This document shows, in pieces, positions 1 through 9,689 of a stretch of 27,381 nucleotides of DNA; position 1 is the stretch's first letter; each line of letters opens with the position of its first letter. A program made the position numbers and the translations under genes. The notes beneath the pieces are model-generated. The model made no database searches. It saw only the letters and a program-made list of their open reading frames with translations, and was not told where the DNA came from. Source of the stretch: Lingula anatina (lineage: Eukaryota > Brachiopoda > Lingulata > Lingulida > Lingulidae). The stretch lies in contig NW_019773958.1 of the NCBI RefSeq assembly GCF_001039355.2, positions 72,521 through 99,901 of the forward strand, read 5' to 3'.

Positions 1-120
1 ATGAATGTTTTTTTTTTTTTTTTTTGGGGGGGGGGGAGTCAAAATTTCATTTGGGGGAGTCACATTTTCATTATGAAAATCTGACTGGGGAGTCACATTT
101 TAGGGGAGTCAGATTTTCAT
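1..120. repeat. Homopolymer tract and degenerate GGGGAGTCA minisatellite
   Basis: A T run followed by a G run (about 10-37) leads into four spaced copies of GGGGAGTCA, each followed by an A/T-rich block such as CATTTTCAT. The copies begin near 34, 53, 88 and 104. The block ends where an open frame related to a retrotransposon C-terminus starts. It is probably internal simple-sequence expansion next to that remnant. The homopolymers may contain length errors. Confidence 0.6.
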
Positions 121-447
121 GGTACACCTGTAGAGAAAAGGTTATGCACGGTGTGCAACATGTGCTCAGTTGAAGATGAATTCCATTTTCTGATGATATG
201 CCCCTGTTACGCTCCACTGAGAGCCTTATATTTTAACCAGGTTAGAGATATACTGGGCAGTGCAGCCCCTGAGTCCATTAGTGAACTATTTCTTACCATC
301 CTGCAATGTAATGATTTTGATATCGCAAAATGCACAACTGACTTTGTTGATGATTATTTTAAAGCTAGGGATATGAAAATTACATCTATGGTGATAAAAA
401 AACTAGATGAACTGACGATGCAGTTCTCATATCCCCCTAATCAATAG
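121..447 (+). pseudogene. Non-LTR retrotransposon C-terminal remnant with Cys/His knuckle
   Basis: The frame is open from about 121 to the TAG ending at 447 and has no convincing start codon. It reads a cysteine/histidine-rich motif near its beginning (LCTVCNMC, then VEDEFHFLMICPCY and APLR), a C-x2-C...H...C arrangement. That spacing and the E-D-E-x-H-F-L-x-x-C-P-x-Y wording are familiar from the extreme C-terminus of LINE reverse transcriptase proteins. No palm motifs, endonuclease or upstream coding part are present, so this is a 5'-truncated fragment of about 109 codons. The remaining ~75 residues are polar and helical-looking with no other motif. The clade cannot be assigned; it differs from the L1-like and CR1-like elements further right. 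The call rests on motif recognition alone. Confidence 0.6.
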
Positions 448-1930
448 TAAGTTTAATATAAGGTTTAGTAGTGTAGCCTATTCTAGTCCTTCTGACATCT
501 GACAATTAAGATTAAGCGCCCTGATAAGACTGCATACAAATAGAAAAGGGTATGTAAACAGGCCCTTAAAAATCCCCCACCGGGCGACGGGCACACAGTT
601 ATGTGGATATTTTCACTGAACAGAGCTGAGAATAACCGTCGATTTTACCAGAAACATATTTGTGAATATCGATCTAGTAAAAAATATCAATCTGTGGCCC
701 TGGTAGAGGGTAGCACTTCCCTGGCATTTCCCACAAAGGGTTTTCTCCATGGCCCGAACGCCAATATCTTACATATATATTCGAGAGTTTTGTTTTAATC
801 GGCAAAATGGTAGATGCATTGTTTAATAGTTATACCGGAATCACGAAAAACCTCAATTTCGGTATTAATTTTGATGATAATTAACCCTGACAGTACGGAG
901 TTCTTTAGATTTCTCTTATCCAACACAGTTACACACGAGATCATCAGGTTAAGCCAGTCCCAGGTACGAGCGTTAAGTAACTTTGCTCTCCAGAGAACAT
1001 AGTTTATGTGTGAGGCAAATAAAGTGAAAATATATTCCTAGTAGGGCCTAACTACGTTTTAACGTTGTTTTCGAGAAGGGAACAAAAATATATTCACGTA
1101 TAATGTGAAGTTAAAGTAACCTTTAGCCCGTGTTCTTGTATAATGAAATATTTAAAATAATTTGATAAATTAATAGATAGATCCATCAAATAGACTGGCG
1201 GCGCGCAGGAATCGCTACGATCCCAAAAAAAAAAAAAAAAAAGATCGTTCGCTCTAAACCGTTGCAAAATAATAATAATAATAATAATAATAAAACAAAT
1301 AAATAAAATAAATAATGAAATAAAAAAGGAGCAGAAAATATCTGTTCAACTGTTCATCCCCCCTCTCTCTCGCGTTCATTTTTACTGCAGAAAAGAATTG
1401 GCCAGCCTATTTTTCCGCTCTTTTGTGGGTGCTTGGGTTTTGTTTGTGCGGCTGTGGTGAATTTTTGTCCTGTGTAAGCGGCCACAATTTTAGAGATTTC
1501 ATCTCAGTTATAGATAGAAGATAGACCCAGAATGACTACTTCGATTTTCGTAAGGATCGTGTTTACGGTTTTTTGATAAAAATTTCTGAAGTTTTGATAG
1601 GCCTATATTTTAATAGATTGCCACAAATGCAAAACGCCCAGCTGTGGTAAACGTTTTACTCACTTTGAAAATTCAATCATCACTGGTTTTGTTTTTTATG
1701 TATCTCCTATGAGTATAACGTTGTAAAAAATTATGATAATCTTCTGCATAGAGCAGTTAATTGTTTTTTGGCGACTTTAGTTTGCTTGTCACTGAATATT
1801 AAAAAGGGGGGGGATACATTGACAGTAAAATAAGCATCAAACAAACTATTTTCCATCCATGGTACAAATATTGTATCAGAAATGTCAAACTATTATGGAA
1901 TCACAAAATATATATTATTTTAGTCAGCAA
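448..1930. other. Non-coding stretch without recognisable genes
   Basis: This interval may start with the 3' UTR of the LINE remnant and continues as AT-rich DNA. Short open frames at 601-798 and 814-1002 carry no recognisable motif and look like chance frames. The interval includes a poly-A run and an AAT microsatellite around 1215-1310. I see no splice-flanked coding block or RNA gene. Confidence 0.55.
1215..1310. repeat. Poly-A tract and (AAT)n/(AAAT)n microsatellites
   Basis: A run of about 18 A residues (near 1215-1232) is followed about 35 bases later by roughly nine AAT units, grading into AAAT-like units. The arrangement resembles two adjacent retroelement tails, but no coding remnant is attached. 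Confidence 0.8.
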
Positions 1931-2217
1931 CAGAAATCCCGTATTATTTGAAGTGGGGGGTTGTGTCCGAAACGACAGGCCTTGGATGCGAAGCCGAAAA
2001 TCACCCCCTTGGTGTGGGGTTCGGGGCCTGCTCAACGGCCCCGAAAAATGTTGGGGTTTTGGGAGAGTAAACAGTGCTCTTTGGTAAGGTTTAAAACTGT
2101 GATTTAGCTAGTCAAAATTCGAATTTCAAGACTCGTCGAATATTGATGTGATATATTTTTCAGAAGTTGAAGGGGGGGGGGGGGGGGGCTGACCCCCCCC
2201 CTCTAAATCCGCCACTG
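1931..2217 (+). mobile_element. Short inverted-repeat element family A, copy 1
   Basis: This is one of three related copies in the window (others 3355-3653 and 5599-5876). All share an opening CAG...ATTATTTGAAGTGGGG-like block, a GGCCT(T/C)(T/G)GATGCGAAGCC core, TTGGTGTGGGGTTCGGGGCCTGCT, a GATATATTTTTCAG block, a C-rich run, and the closing TAAATCCGCCACTG. The ends are imperfect inverted repeats (CAGnGGCGGATCCAG against CTnAATCCGCCACTG). At ~290 bp with no coding capacity it fits a non-autonomous DNA transposon. Its left end is the most worn of the three. A hAT-like origin is possible from the CAG ends, but I could not define a clean target duplication. Confidence 0.7.
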
Positions 2218-3076
2218 AAAAACCGCGTTTTCAAGTACTTAGGTAAGATGAAACTTTCTGAGAATTTTTCCGGAGAACATACGTTAGATAGCATATTAGC
2301 CATTAGGCAATGCCTTTGTGTTACAGTTTAATTTTTTATAAAAAAACATTCTTACGTCATATACATTTTACCATGACTGAATCACTACAAAATATATCGG
2401 AACGCGATATAAGAATTAAAATTAAATTACCTGGAACATAGGCTACGTTAACGGGAACATACGTTAGCATTTAGGCTTCTTACAAAATGTCAAGACATGG
2501 TAAAAATTAAAAATTAAATTAAAATTGAAACAGTCGTGGATTTTTGTTCAATACAGGTATATGCTTTAAAAATTGAATACACTTTGAATTCATTCAATTT
2601 TATGCTTCTGCACGTGAAATGCACCTCTATATTGGGTTTGGGTGTTACGTATATGATAACTTCACTTAGTCTGATACCTTCACACCCTTATCATGATGCA
2701 CTTTTGCAAGATTCTCCTCCACCATATCACTGGATGTTTGATTTTCAATATCCTTAATTTGTGTGGTGACTTTGAATAAGGCTTGAATGTCTCCACTTAT
2801 CAAATAAATTAGTTTGGAAATATATTTACATATTCAACGATGTATTTTTATTTTATGTCCTCCAAAGGTTATGAAGATCGAAGCCATCGCTGGGGTGAAA
2901 ATTTGCATTGGTCAAAGAGCTTAAAGGTTTAATGAAAAAGATAAAAAAAAAATTATTAAGTAAATTTGCAAACCAATTTAGCCTATCTGAATAGCAGAGA
3001 CAATGATCATATTCATTACGTAGGGGCCTATCGTACTTTATTTTGATTAACATTGAAAATGAGATGTTTATAGAGT
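2218..3076. other. AT-rich stretch, no gene seen
   Basis: No coding motif was found on either strand. A small internal repeat is visible: GAACATACGTTAG occurs near 2275-2287 and again near 2456-2468, each followed by a related TTAGGC-containing segment. The open frame at 2536-2757 has no recognisable composition or domain. Confidence 0.5.
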
Positions 3077-3114
<38 letters not shown>

Positions 3115-3140
3115 TTTTGTTTTTTTTTTGGGGGGGGGTG
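3077..3140. repeat. (GT)n microsatellite with adjoining poly-T and poly-G
   Basis: About 17 GT units are followed directly by runs of T (broken by a G) and of G. Long open frames across it on both strands are only translations of the repeat. Confidence 0.95.
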
Positions 3141-3354
3141 CAAAGTACATGTACATGTACCTTAATAAAGAAAACTATCAGGCTATTAATATAGATTTTA
3201 AAATCTCTTCAAACAACGAAACCATTGTTCTACGCATATCGATCCAACTCCGCGGGGACTCTCGCTGAGTGCAGTCAAATTAACAGATCTGACTGAAAAA
3301 TATGCCTCCTCTTCAGCCTCTTGTTTCCAACTACGTACTGCTATTGGTATAACC

Positions 3355-3653
3355 CAGGGGCGGATCCAGGATTATTTGAAGTGGGGGGGGGGGGGGGGGT
3401 CCGGAACGAGAGGCCTCTGATGCGAAGCCGACTATCGCCCCCTTGGTGTAGGGTTCGGGGCCTGCTGATGGACCCCGAAATTAAAATTGTTTGGTGTTTT
3501 GGAGAGCAAACAGTGCCCTTTTGTACAGTAAAGAACTATAATTTAGATATTCAAAAGTCTAATTTCAAGAGGGGAATATTGGTGCGATATATTTTTCAGG
3601 AACCGAAGGGAGGTCAAGACCCCCCTGACCCCCCTCCCCTAAATCCGCCACTG
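3355..3653 (+). mobile_element. Short inverted-repeat element family A, copy 2
   Basis: This is the best-preserved of the three family-A copies. It opens CAGGGGCGGATCCAGGATTA and closes CCTAAATCCGCCACTG, giving terminal inverted repeats of roughly 14-15 bp with mismatches. The interior shares its ordered blocks with copies 1 and 3 and has a poly-G run after the left end and a poly-C run before the right end. A 114-codon open frame running through it is a composition effect: it reads into G and C runs and has no domain. The flanks TATAACC and CCTTACC are only loosely alike, so the target duplication is unresolved. Confidence 0.8.
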
Positions 3654-3659
3654 CCTTAC

Positions 3660-3745
3660 CGATAAAAACCGTTACCAAATTGAGTTTAGATTATTGTTGT
3701 TGTTGTTTACGTTGTTTGTTGTCCGTCGGCGCAACTATGTGAGTG
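3660..3745. repeat. Direct repeat, first copy (TTG-rich block)
   Basis: The segment starting GTTACCAAATTG, passing through a (TTG)n run and ending TTGTTGTCCGTCGGC..CAACTAT recurs at about 3988-4075 with few differences. It lies immediately right of family-A copy 2. It may be part of a longer repeat that the family-A element entered, since GATnCATACGTTACC also precedes family-A copy 3 at 5585-5598. Confidence 0.75.
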
Positions 3746-3852
3746 CGTGAGACGTCATATATATGTTTCTACAATGCACATTACACTTTGTTACGTTGTC
3801 ATAGCGAATTTGATATCCATCGATACATGTGTTACATATGTTTTTAATAACT

Positions 3853-3955
3853 GGTAGCGCCGCCTTCTGGTGGGCCAAGACCTAATTTTTTACTGAACAT
3901 TACATTTCAATAAAATAGAAACGGGACAAAAGACGAAAGTTGTCTTCAAAGGATT
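3853..3955 (+). repeat. Inverted repeat arm, related to an RTE-like 3' tail
   Basis: This arm matches, in reverse complement, the segment 4235-4330. Shared stretches are CTTCTGGTG-GCCAA-ACCTAA, CAATAAAATAGAAA, GGGACAAAAG and AAGTTGTCTTCAA. The right-hand arm lies directly downstream, on the minus strand, of a LINE-like coding remnant. Both arms therefore look like opposite-facing copies of one retroelement 3' region; a foldback element is the alternative. Confidence 0.7.
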
Positions 3956-3987
3956 TGTAAAAATTATTCACATGATACATACGTTAC

Positions 3988-4075
3988 CGATACATACGTT
4001 ACCAAATTGCATGCAGATTGTTGTTGTTATTGTTGTTGTTGTTAACGTTGTTTGTTGTCCGTCGGCACAACTATA
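3988..4075. repeat. Direct repeat, second copy (TTG-rich block)
   Basis: This is the second copy of the GTTACCAAATTG...TTGTTGTCCGTCGGC block described at 3660-3745. It lies inside the spacer between the two inverted arms at 3853-3955 and 4235-4330. Confidence 0.75.
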
Positions 4076-4234
4076 TAATACTAATTTTATTTATGCATGC
4101 TATTTTTGAAAGAATTTAATATCAATGTTCACAAAAATGAAAAATAGTAAAGTTTTGTTGAGCAACTTGTATTCATTTGTGAAAATGAATTCAACATAAT
4201 TAATTTCTCAGGTGTACTGCTAATATGAGGACAA

Positions 4235-4330
4235 TTGAAGACAACTTCCCACTTTTGTCCCATTTCTATTTTATTGTAACGTAAATTAGGTGTTGGCTCA
4301 CCAGAAGTTGGAGGCAGCTTAGACCTTAGA
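4235..4330 (-). repeat. Inverted repeat arm and 3' UTR of RTE-like remnant
   Basis: This is the reverse-complement partner of 3853-3955, with roughly 75-80 % identity by eye. On the minus strand it follows the stop codon of the LINE-like coding tail at 4333-4470, with a short AGGTCTA duplication right after the stop. It is therefore probably that element's 3' untranslated region. Confidence 0.65.
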
Positions 4331-4332
4331 CC

Positions 4333-4470
4333 TTAGGTCCTCCTGTCCAAAGTAGGACATTGGGCGGCAAACTTTTTCCAACTTGTCCGGTCGGCAGCGG
4401 CCCTCTCTATCTCCTCCCACCTGTGAATTATTTGATGTCTCCGACATATTCCTCCCTTTCCCAAACAAAG
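4333..4470 (-). pseudogene. RTE-like LINE C-terminal tail (5'-truncated)
   Basis: Read on the minus strand, a frame of about 45 codons ends at TAA (4333-4335). It contains RWEEIERAAADRTSWKKFAA, a pattern I associate with the far C-terminus of RTE-type endonuclease/reverse transcriptase proteins: a W-x-x-x-I-E block, then D-R-x-x-W. Nothing upstream shows palm motifs, so only the last part of the ORF survives, as expected for incomplete reverse transcription. The frame is clean but short and the clade name is tentative. A 24-base piece (GAATTATTTGATGTCTCCGACA region, 4423-4446) recurs at 5560-5583. Confidence 0.55.
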
Positions 4471-4806
4471 AAAAATGGAATATTTATATCCTTAGTGTAT
4501 AGTAGTATATATCTAAGTTATTATACTGCATTATATAAAACGAGAATTTTAATTAAACCCTGCAAGCATTACCATAGAAAGCATATTTACCAGACTACTT
4601 AAATATAATAATAATAATGTACGCTACACATTATGCACGTTGCTATCAGCACCAGGAAGAATATAGTTATTGAAACAACACCATAGAACTTATACATGCA
4701 TTAAAATGTTAGCAATAGTAATAATAAGAAAATTAATCTGAGCAAGCAACACCTTGAATAAGCAAATGTAAAACGGTGCTGAGAGCCGGCTGCGCAAGCC
4801 TGTCCC

Positions 4807-4870
4807 TATTTTTTTTTTTTTTTTCATTATAGGGGGAGGCACGTAGGTTTATCCAATTGCTCAGACAGCN

Positions 4871-4902
<32 letters not shown>
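4807..4902. repeat. Poly-T and poly-A tracts flanking an N
   Basis: A T run at about 4809-4824 and an A run at 4871-4901 bracket a short unique piece. An unresolved base at 4870 directly precedes the A run. The N probably reflects homopolymer sequencing trouble; the true lengths are uncertain. Confidence 0.85.
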
Positions 4903-4903
<1 letters not shown>

Positions 4904-5143
4904 GAGTTGTCTCTCGACCATTTGCTTTAGCATTTCTTTCTTTTTAATATATGAGTCATTTGTTCGCCAGTACGTCTCCGGAACCGTGCAAAATTTAGCT
5001 ATGAATCAAATTTAGAAATAGGCTCGAAATACGGACACCGTTGAATACTTTTAGTATGGATAACGCGTTAATATTACCTTCCAAGTTCGTGGTCAAAATA
5101 GTTACGTGTAAATCGCTATGAGGAAATCCAACGATGACAACAA
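4903..5143. other. Short unannotated spacer
   Basis: No coding, RNA or repeat signal was recognised between the poly-A tract and the family-B element. Confidence 0.4.
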
Positions 5144-5303
5144 CAGGTCCGTAGCCGGGGTGGGGTTCGAAAGAACCGCCTCTTTTGCTGGAAAAAGGTC
5201 CACTTTGGGTAAAATTTGATCTAGGTACATGGATTTTTTATGGAAAAAGGTCCACTTTTTCAGAAAAAGAACCCCCCTTTTGAAATTGCTGGCAACGGGC
5301 CTG
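5144..5303. mobile_element. 160 bp MITE, family B
   Basis: The ends CAGGTCCGTAGCCGG and TGGCAACGGGCCTG are imperfect inverted repeats (CAGGyCCGTwGCC). Inside, AAAAAGGTCCACTTT occurs twice (near 5193 and 5242). There is no coding capacity. The size and CAGG ends fit a hAT-type non-autonomous element, but the 8 bases on each side do not form a convincing duplication. Confidence 0.6.
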
Positions 5304-5598
5304 CATCAATAACCATGGCAGTTTCAATCATTTAATTAATGTTCACTCATCGCTTGCTCAGTTACATTCTGACGATATGTTGAAAATTATACCCTTTAGT
5401 ATCTAACCAAGACAATGGCTTCATGAACTTCCTAATCAATGTCTTCTCAATCATTATAGTCAACAAGCCTACTCTGCTTCTATAGACTTTACATAACGTA
5501 TTATAAGGAGGTACAGACTACAGCAAAAAGTTATTACATCAAGTTACCGAAATTGCCAGCGAATTATTTGATGTCTCCGACAATGATCCATACGTTAC

Positions 5599-5876
5599 CA
5601 GAGGCTGATCCAGGATTATTTGTAGGGGGAGGGGGGGGGGGTCCGGAACGACAGGCCTCTGATGCAAAGCCGACCATATATAGCGCCCTTGGTGTGGGGT
5701 TCAGGGCCTGCTGAAGTACCCCGAAAATTTTTTGGTGTATTGGAGAAAAAACAGTGCCTTTTTGCACGGTTTAGTTGGTCAAAATTCTAATTTCAAGAGG
5801 GGAATATTGGTGCGATATATTTTTCAGAAACTGGGTTGGTCAGGACCCTCCTGAGCTCCCTCTAAATCCGCCACTG
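5599..5876 (+). mobile_element. Short inverted-repeat element family A, copy 3
   Basis: This copy shares the same ordered blocks as copies 1 and 2, including GATCCAGGATTATTTG near the left, a G run, the GGCCTCTGATGC core and a TAAATCCGCCACTG right end. It has internal deletions relative to copy 2. It interrupts a sequence resembling GATACATACGTTACCAAATT seen intact near 3985. The flanks GTTACC and GTAACC suggest a possible 5-6 bp duplication if the borders are shifted by one base. Confidence 0.75.
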
Positions 5877-6288
5877 TAACCTCCGGCTTTTCTATAGGTA
5901 TCTCTTCCAAACTGGGTGCGCAATTTGCATGTACTTTCGATGGCGAGGCAGATGGATGTAGGTACATGCCTCTTTTTCACAAAGCTACACGTTTATTATG
6001 ACGGTTCCCAAAGCGAGACTAATTTGAGTAGTTAAACCGGATATAAATCCATTTGGCAAAAGCGCATGTCAGATCTCGTCTATAAACATGTGAGAGAGTG
6101 CTCAAGCATCAGAATCCGACCTGTTCTAGTAAAAAATCGTAAGTACTGAGCCTAATTGAGGTTTTTGATATCTTAAATAATATGATATAGATAGACGTAT
6201 AATCCACAAATAAGTCACTGAGGCGATGTGTTGATCAGATTCAGTTGTTGAGGCACCGGCTAATTTCATTGTTGCACTTCGCCGCTTA
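5877..6288. other. Non-coding spacer
   Basis: I see no gene, splice-flanked exon or clear repeat between family-A copy 3 and the TTAA-flanked element. Confidence 0.4.
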
Positions 6289-6292
6289 TTAA

Positions 6293-8460
6293 CCCATTAC
6301 AGTGACGTCATATTTGCTCCGTAACACTAGTCCAGCAGCCATACTGGAGGGAAAGAACTACGGGGATTAGTAGCGTAAATATAGGTAAACCAAATAAAGT
6401 AAACTAAAATGCATATCGCGATCAAGTACACCAAAAGGAAGAGTGTATATACATGTGAAAACTACAGCTGATCAGTGGGATCGACCCATATAAACTCAGG
6501 ACAGTCCAAAGACAAGAAATCCTGATTTATCCCAACATCGTGGAATTGTCAGAAGCTAGTTCAGTTATCTTGTACTTCATTTTTCTTGTTCACTGGATAA
6601 TAACAGTTATAGTTTTAGAGAGTTTAATGTGTAATCATAAGTTCAACCTTTCATAGAAGCAACTTTTTTACATAAAGGATAGATGTAAGGAGAAATTTGA
6701 TCGACCCTTCAGGACTCAAAGAAGACAGTATGCAGGGTTGTCTTATAACAAGAAATATTGCTGTCAGATATGATTTAACTGAACAGCATGAAGCTGTCAG
6801 AAATTATTTCAGTATTCTTGTACTTCATTTTGGTTCATTAGGAAGTACATGTAACATGGCTGTTGTTTGAGAGTTCAACATTTTATTATGAATTCAACCA
6901 TTCACATTAGCAACATTTTATTATTAGTCCAGACATTCACAGAAGCAAGGCATTTTTCAAACTTATTAATTTATGATATCCAATGTAGCATAACAACAAC
7001 TCAGTTCATGAATTGATCTTCATTTGATTAAATATAGGAAAATGCACTTTTTGTATAAATAAAAGTTAACATAAAATGCAAAACATTGTTAACATTGTTG
7101 TACAATTCAATGACAGATTATCAGGGTCCCTTTCCTTTTGGTTGATAACACTGACATGAAAAATATTTCCATACTTTTAATGATGCAATGCAACATGTAC
7201 ATGAGCATATTAAGTCAAATCAAGTCACCATAATCTGTGAAACCTGTTTGGTATATTTTTATCTATGTCTACAGAAATGCTTGATTGAAGACTCACAATT
7301 GATATGTGCTGTGTGCAATAATTGTGTGTAGGTATGTACATATAAGTCCTTAGATGGTGTTACTAAGCAGTTTGTAATTTCATTTAGGAGATTTCCACAA
7401 CACAAAATTTAAAAAATGCGCAACCTAGAAGAGCTAAATCCTTTCTTGATACAGGACAGCCATCTNTTTTTTTTTTTTTTGATAATCAAGATTTACTTGC
7501 ACCCAATCATTCAGTGTGGCTTGGTGGGAAAATGCCAGATCAATTTCCTAAATGTAAATTAACAAAAAAAGGTAACAAGAGTTATTTTTATTCATATTGT
7601 AACTTGAAATACAGTAGGAAAACACAGAATTTAACATTTTTCAAATTCATTTCATTAAGTTATATTTCAATTAAATGATACCTGAGCTAGAATATATACT
7701 TTCAAAACAGATTTACTCTTAACACTACACCAAATCTAAAATCAAGCCACTATAACTTCCAAATACACATGACACAGGTAATTGATTTAAATGGGCCAGC
7801 TGAGCTGTGTACAAATGTACATTGTACTGTAGCCTTGACACTAATTGACAATAATGCTAACCAGGTATTAAAGAGGTAGATGACAGCAGATAAAATCCAA
7901 AGAGCACCATAACTGATAACAAATTACACCCAAGCCAATGAAGAGAGCCTTTATAATGTAAGTCGAAACCTTGCCTGGGTATTTCCACACGTTTTTACAA
8001 CACACTCTCCACCCAAACTTTTTGGGCACTAGTAACATGCAGTGTACATGCGCTCCAAACTTCTACCCCTCGGTCTTTAGTTTTCTACTTTTTTTCATTT
8101 ATGGTAAAGGCTGCACTGCTGGGTCTTCATTCTTTGCTGTAAAATGAATTAGTTTTATCCTTTACTTGTCCGATGAGTCTTGATTCAAAGCCACTCCTCG
8201 GTCGCTCCTCTGTTTACGATTTCCGTCCCTACACCTTGGATTGTTACCACTGCAGGCAGTCTGTGAACGCTTGTTAAGTTAGTTATCTTCTCTCTATCAT
8301 ATACCCTGCAGTAATTCATCATTTCACTCGGTTTAATATCAAAGAAAACACAAAAATAAAATACTGAATTGTACATGTAGACGTGATCATGCGCAGCAGA
8401 CGATTCCGGTCTCCCTCCAGCATGGCTGCCGTTTGTTTTGATGACGAGGGCTACAATGGG
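6293..8460. mobile_element. 2.17 kb TTAA-flanked non-autonomous DNA transposon (piggyBac/Kolobok-like)
   Basis: The left end reads CCCATTACAG inward from a TTAA at 6289-6292. The right end, read on the minus strand, is CCCATTGTAG inward from a TTAA at 8461-8464. The inverted similarity resumes inside as CGTCAT and then a ~19 bp block GCAGCCAT(A/G)CTGGAGGGA, with spacers of unequal length. TTAA duplication is known for piggyBac and Kolobok transposons, and CCC-starting ends suit piggyBac. No frame above 63 codons lies inside and no DDE/DDD motif is visible, so it is non-autonomous or an internally deleted relic. An N at 7466 precedes a T run. The left end carries a perfect CRE-like TGACGTCA at 6303-6310. 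The borders are well supported; the superfamily is inferred. Confidence 0.65.
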
Positions 8461-8550
8461 TTAATACCGGTGTGGCATGATAGACCCGTTCCGTGACAAA
8501 ATCGTTCTGCACATGCGCATAAAGGGTAGATTGCAAGAAGGAACTTCCGG
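8388..8550. promoter_or_regulatory. Cluster of NRF1-like and ETS-like motifs
   Basis: CATGCGCAG (8388-8396) and CATGCGCAT (8512-8520) resemble halves of the NRF1 site, and ACTTCCGG (8543-8550) is an ETS-type core. The cluster straddles the right end of the TTAA-flanked element. An ATGGCTGCC at 8422 opens only a 23-codon frame. No gene is visible on either side, so promoter function is speculative. Confidence 0.2.
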
Positions 8551-8589
8551 TATGACGATGTCGTCCTAAGTAGGCCCTATGTTTGCACT

Positions 8590-8837
8590 GAAGTATGATC
8601 TTTCAATTCATAGTTCAGTGGTTTTCGTCATGAGAGAGCATGTATTTGATAATCTTATAACTATATGAATGTTTGAAATGAGCTTTTGGTCGTGACTGAA
8701 CTGTTTTGCTCTGTGAGAAAAACGTGGTAGGTCTAAGACTCGTAGTATAAATGTTTTCACTCCGCAATGTTCTTTCAATTCAGAGTTAAGTAATTTTCGT
8801 TAAAAAGAAATTGTGTGTTTGATAATAGTATAACTTT
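8590..8837. repeat. Imperfect direct duplication, 172 bp period
   Basis: TTTCAATTCAnAGTT...TTTTCGT...TTTGATAATnnTATAACT occurs at about 8590-8665 and again at 8762-8837, offset by 172 bases with moderate divergence. It is an old local tandem duplication; no function is evident. Confidence 0.6.
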
Positions 8838-8904
8838 CCCTACGGGAAAATGTTGGAAATGCATGTGCAGCTACGTACTGTAAGCCAACAAACTGCTACC
8901 CCTG

Positions 8905-8936
8905 CATGAATAATCCGTCAGAACGGTTTATTCATG
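8905..8936. other. Hairpin, 14 bp arms with 4-base loop
   Basis: CATGAATAATCCGT and ACGGTTTATTCATG pair at 13 of 14 positions around a CAGA loop. It may be a transposon end or a fortuitous stem. No T-run follows to suggest a terminator, which would not be expected in a eukaryotic setting anyway. Confidence 0.6.
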
Positions 8937-8991
8937 ACGGTGGTTTCTTCATGTGACACTGGTGTACTGTAACATTCTGTGATTGGTATGA

Positions 8992-9595
8992 TTGAGGTGT
9001 CTCGCCGCTGATTGTGGTAGACATAGCATTGTTGTGGCACTGCCTGTTGGGGGAAGGGGGAGGATGGATTGGTTGCAGAAAGTGCTTTTCGGTCAACAAG
9101 TGACCTTCATCAGCTGCAAGTCCGAAAGAAAAAAAGAAAAAACAGGGGAAGAAGGGGGTCGGTTAGCAAAGGTATCTCGCCTTTGCATAGTGAATTTTCA
9201 TCAATGGTATCTCGCCATCAAGAAAGATATGAGCCATCTCGGCTCAACAGTATCATGCTTGATCACAAATGTCTCGCCTGTGTCAAGAGGGACAGGTTTC
9301 AGGAATCACCATTCAGTTTAAGCTGCTGTATCCTGTTCAGGAGTTATCCTCCAAAACAAAAGGGATACGAGCTGGACAGTATGCATTGAGTGTGTTAACG
9401 GCTCAAGAGACAGAAGTCGTATGTGGATTTGAAAAATGTGTCGTATACGAGAACTTGGCCTGTTTAGACGTGGTTGGTTTGGTTAGATTTTGTGCAAGGT
9501 TCTTAACCTTGGATCAGATTCAGTTGTGTCCTAGTGCTGTGCATATGCATATTAAAATTGAGCTTTTGTATAAATGGGGACACCTTTTATTTTAG
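8992..9595 (+). other. Region of overlapping short open frames, function unknown
   Basis: Three overlapping plus-strand frames (8992-9321, 9069-9389, 9269-9595; 106-109 codons each) fall in a slightly less AT-rich stretch. None shows a recognisable domain, and the frames contradict each other, so at most one can be real. The block ends just before the R1 repeat patch. It could be a decayed exon or simply low stop density. Confidence 0.15.
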
Positions 9596-9606
9596 TAAGG
9601 CCTTTT

Positions 9607-9636
9607 TATGTACAGACACAGATGTGTCTGTACATA
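9607..9636. other. Perfect hairpin, 14 bp arms with GA loop
   Basis: TATGTACAGACACA and its exact complement TGTGTCTGTACATA flank a 2-base GA centre. It lies at the left edge of an R1 repeat patch and is followed by a CGTCGCCGCCGTCG-rich segment. It may mark an element terminus. Confidence 0.8.
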
Positions 9637-9689
9637 TAGCTATCACCTGCGTCTGTCGTCGCCGCCGTCGCTGTGCACTTTCATCGATA

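Noticed and set aside
2853-3268. Long open frames with His/Thr or Val/Cys repeats on both strands
   Set aside because: They are translations of the GT microsatellite and neighbouring homopolymers.
3321-3665. 114-codon open frame within family-A copy 2
   Set aside because: It runs through G and C runs of a non-coding inverted-repeat element, and the other copies do not preserve the frame.
8892-8945. Hairpin as a transcription terminator
   Set aside because: No T-run follows and the surroundings are eukaryotic; a simple stem is not evidence for a terminator.
8992-9595. Overlapping 106-109 codon frames as a real protein gene
   Set aside because: Three frames overlap in conflict, none has a recognisable motif and no splice-supported model emerged; kept only as a low-confidence note.
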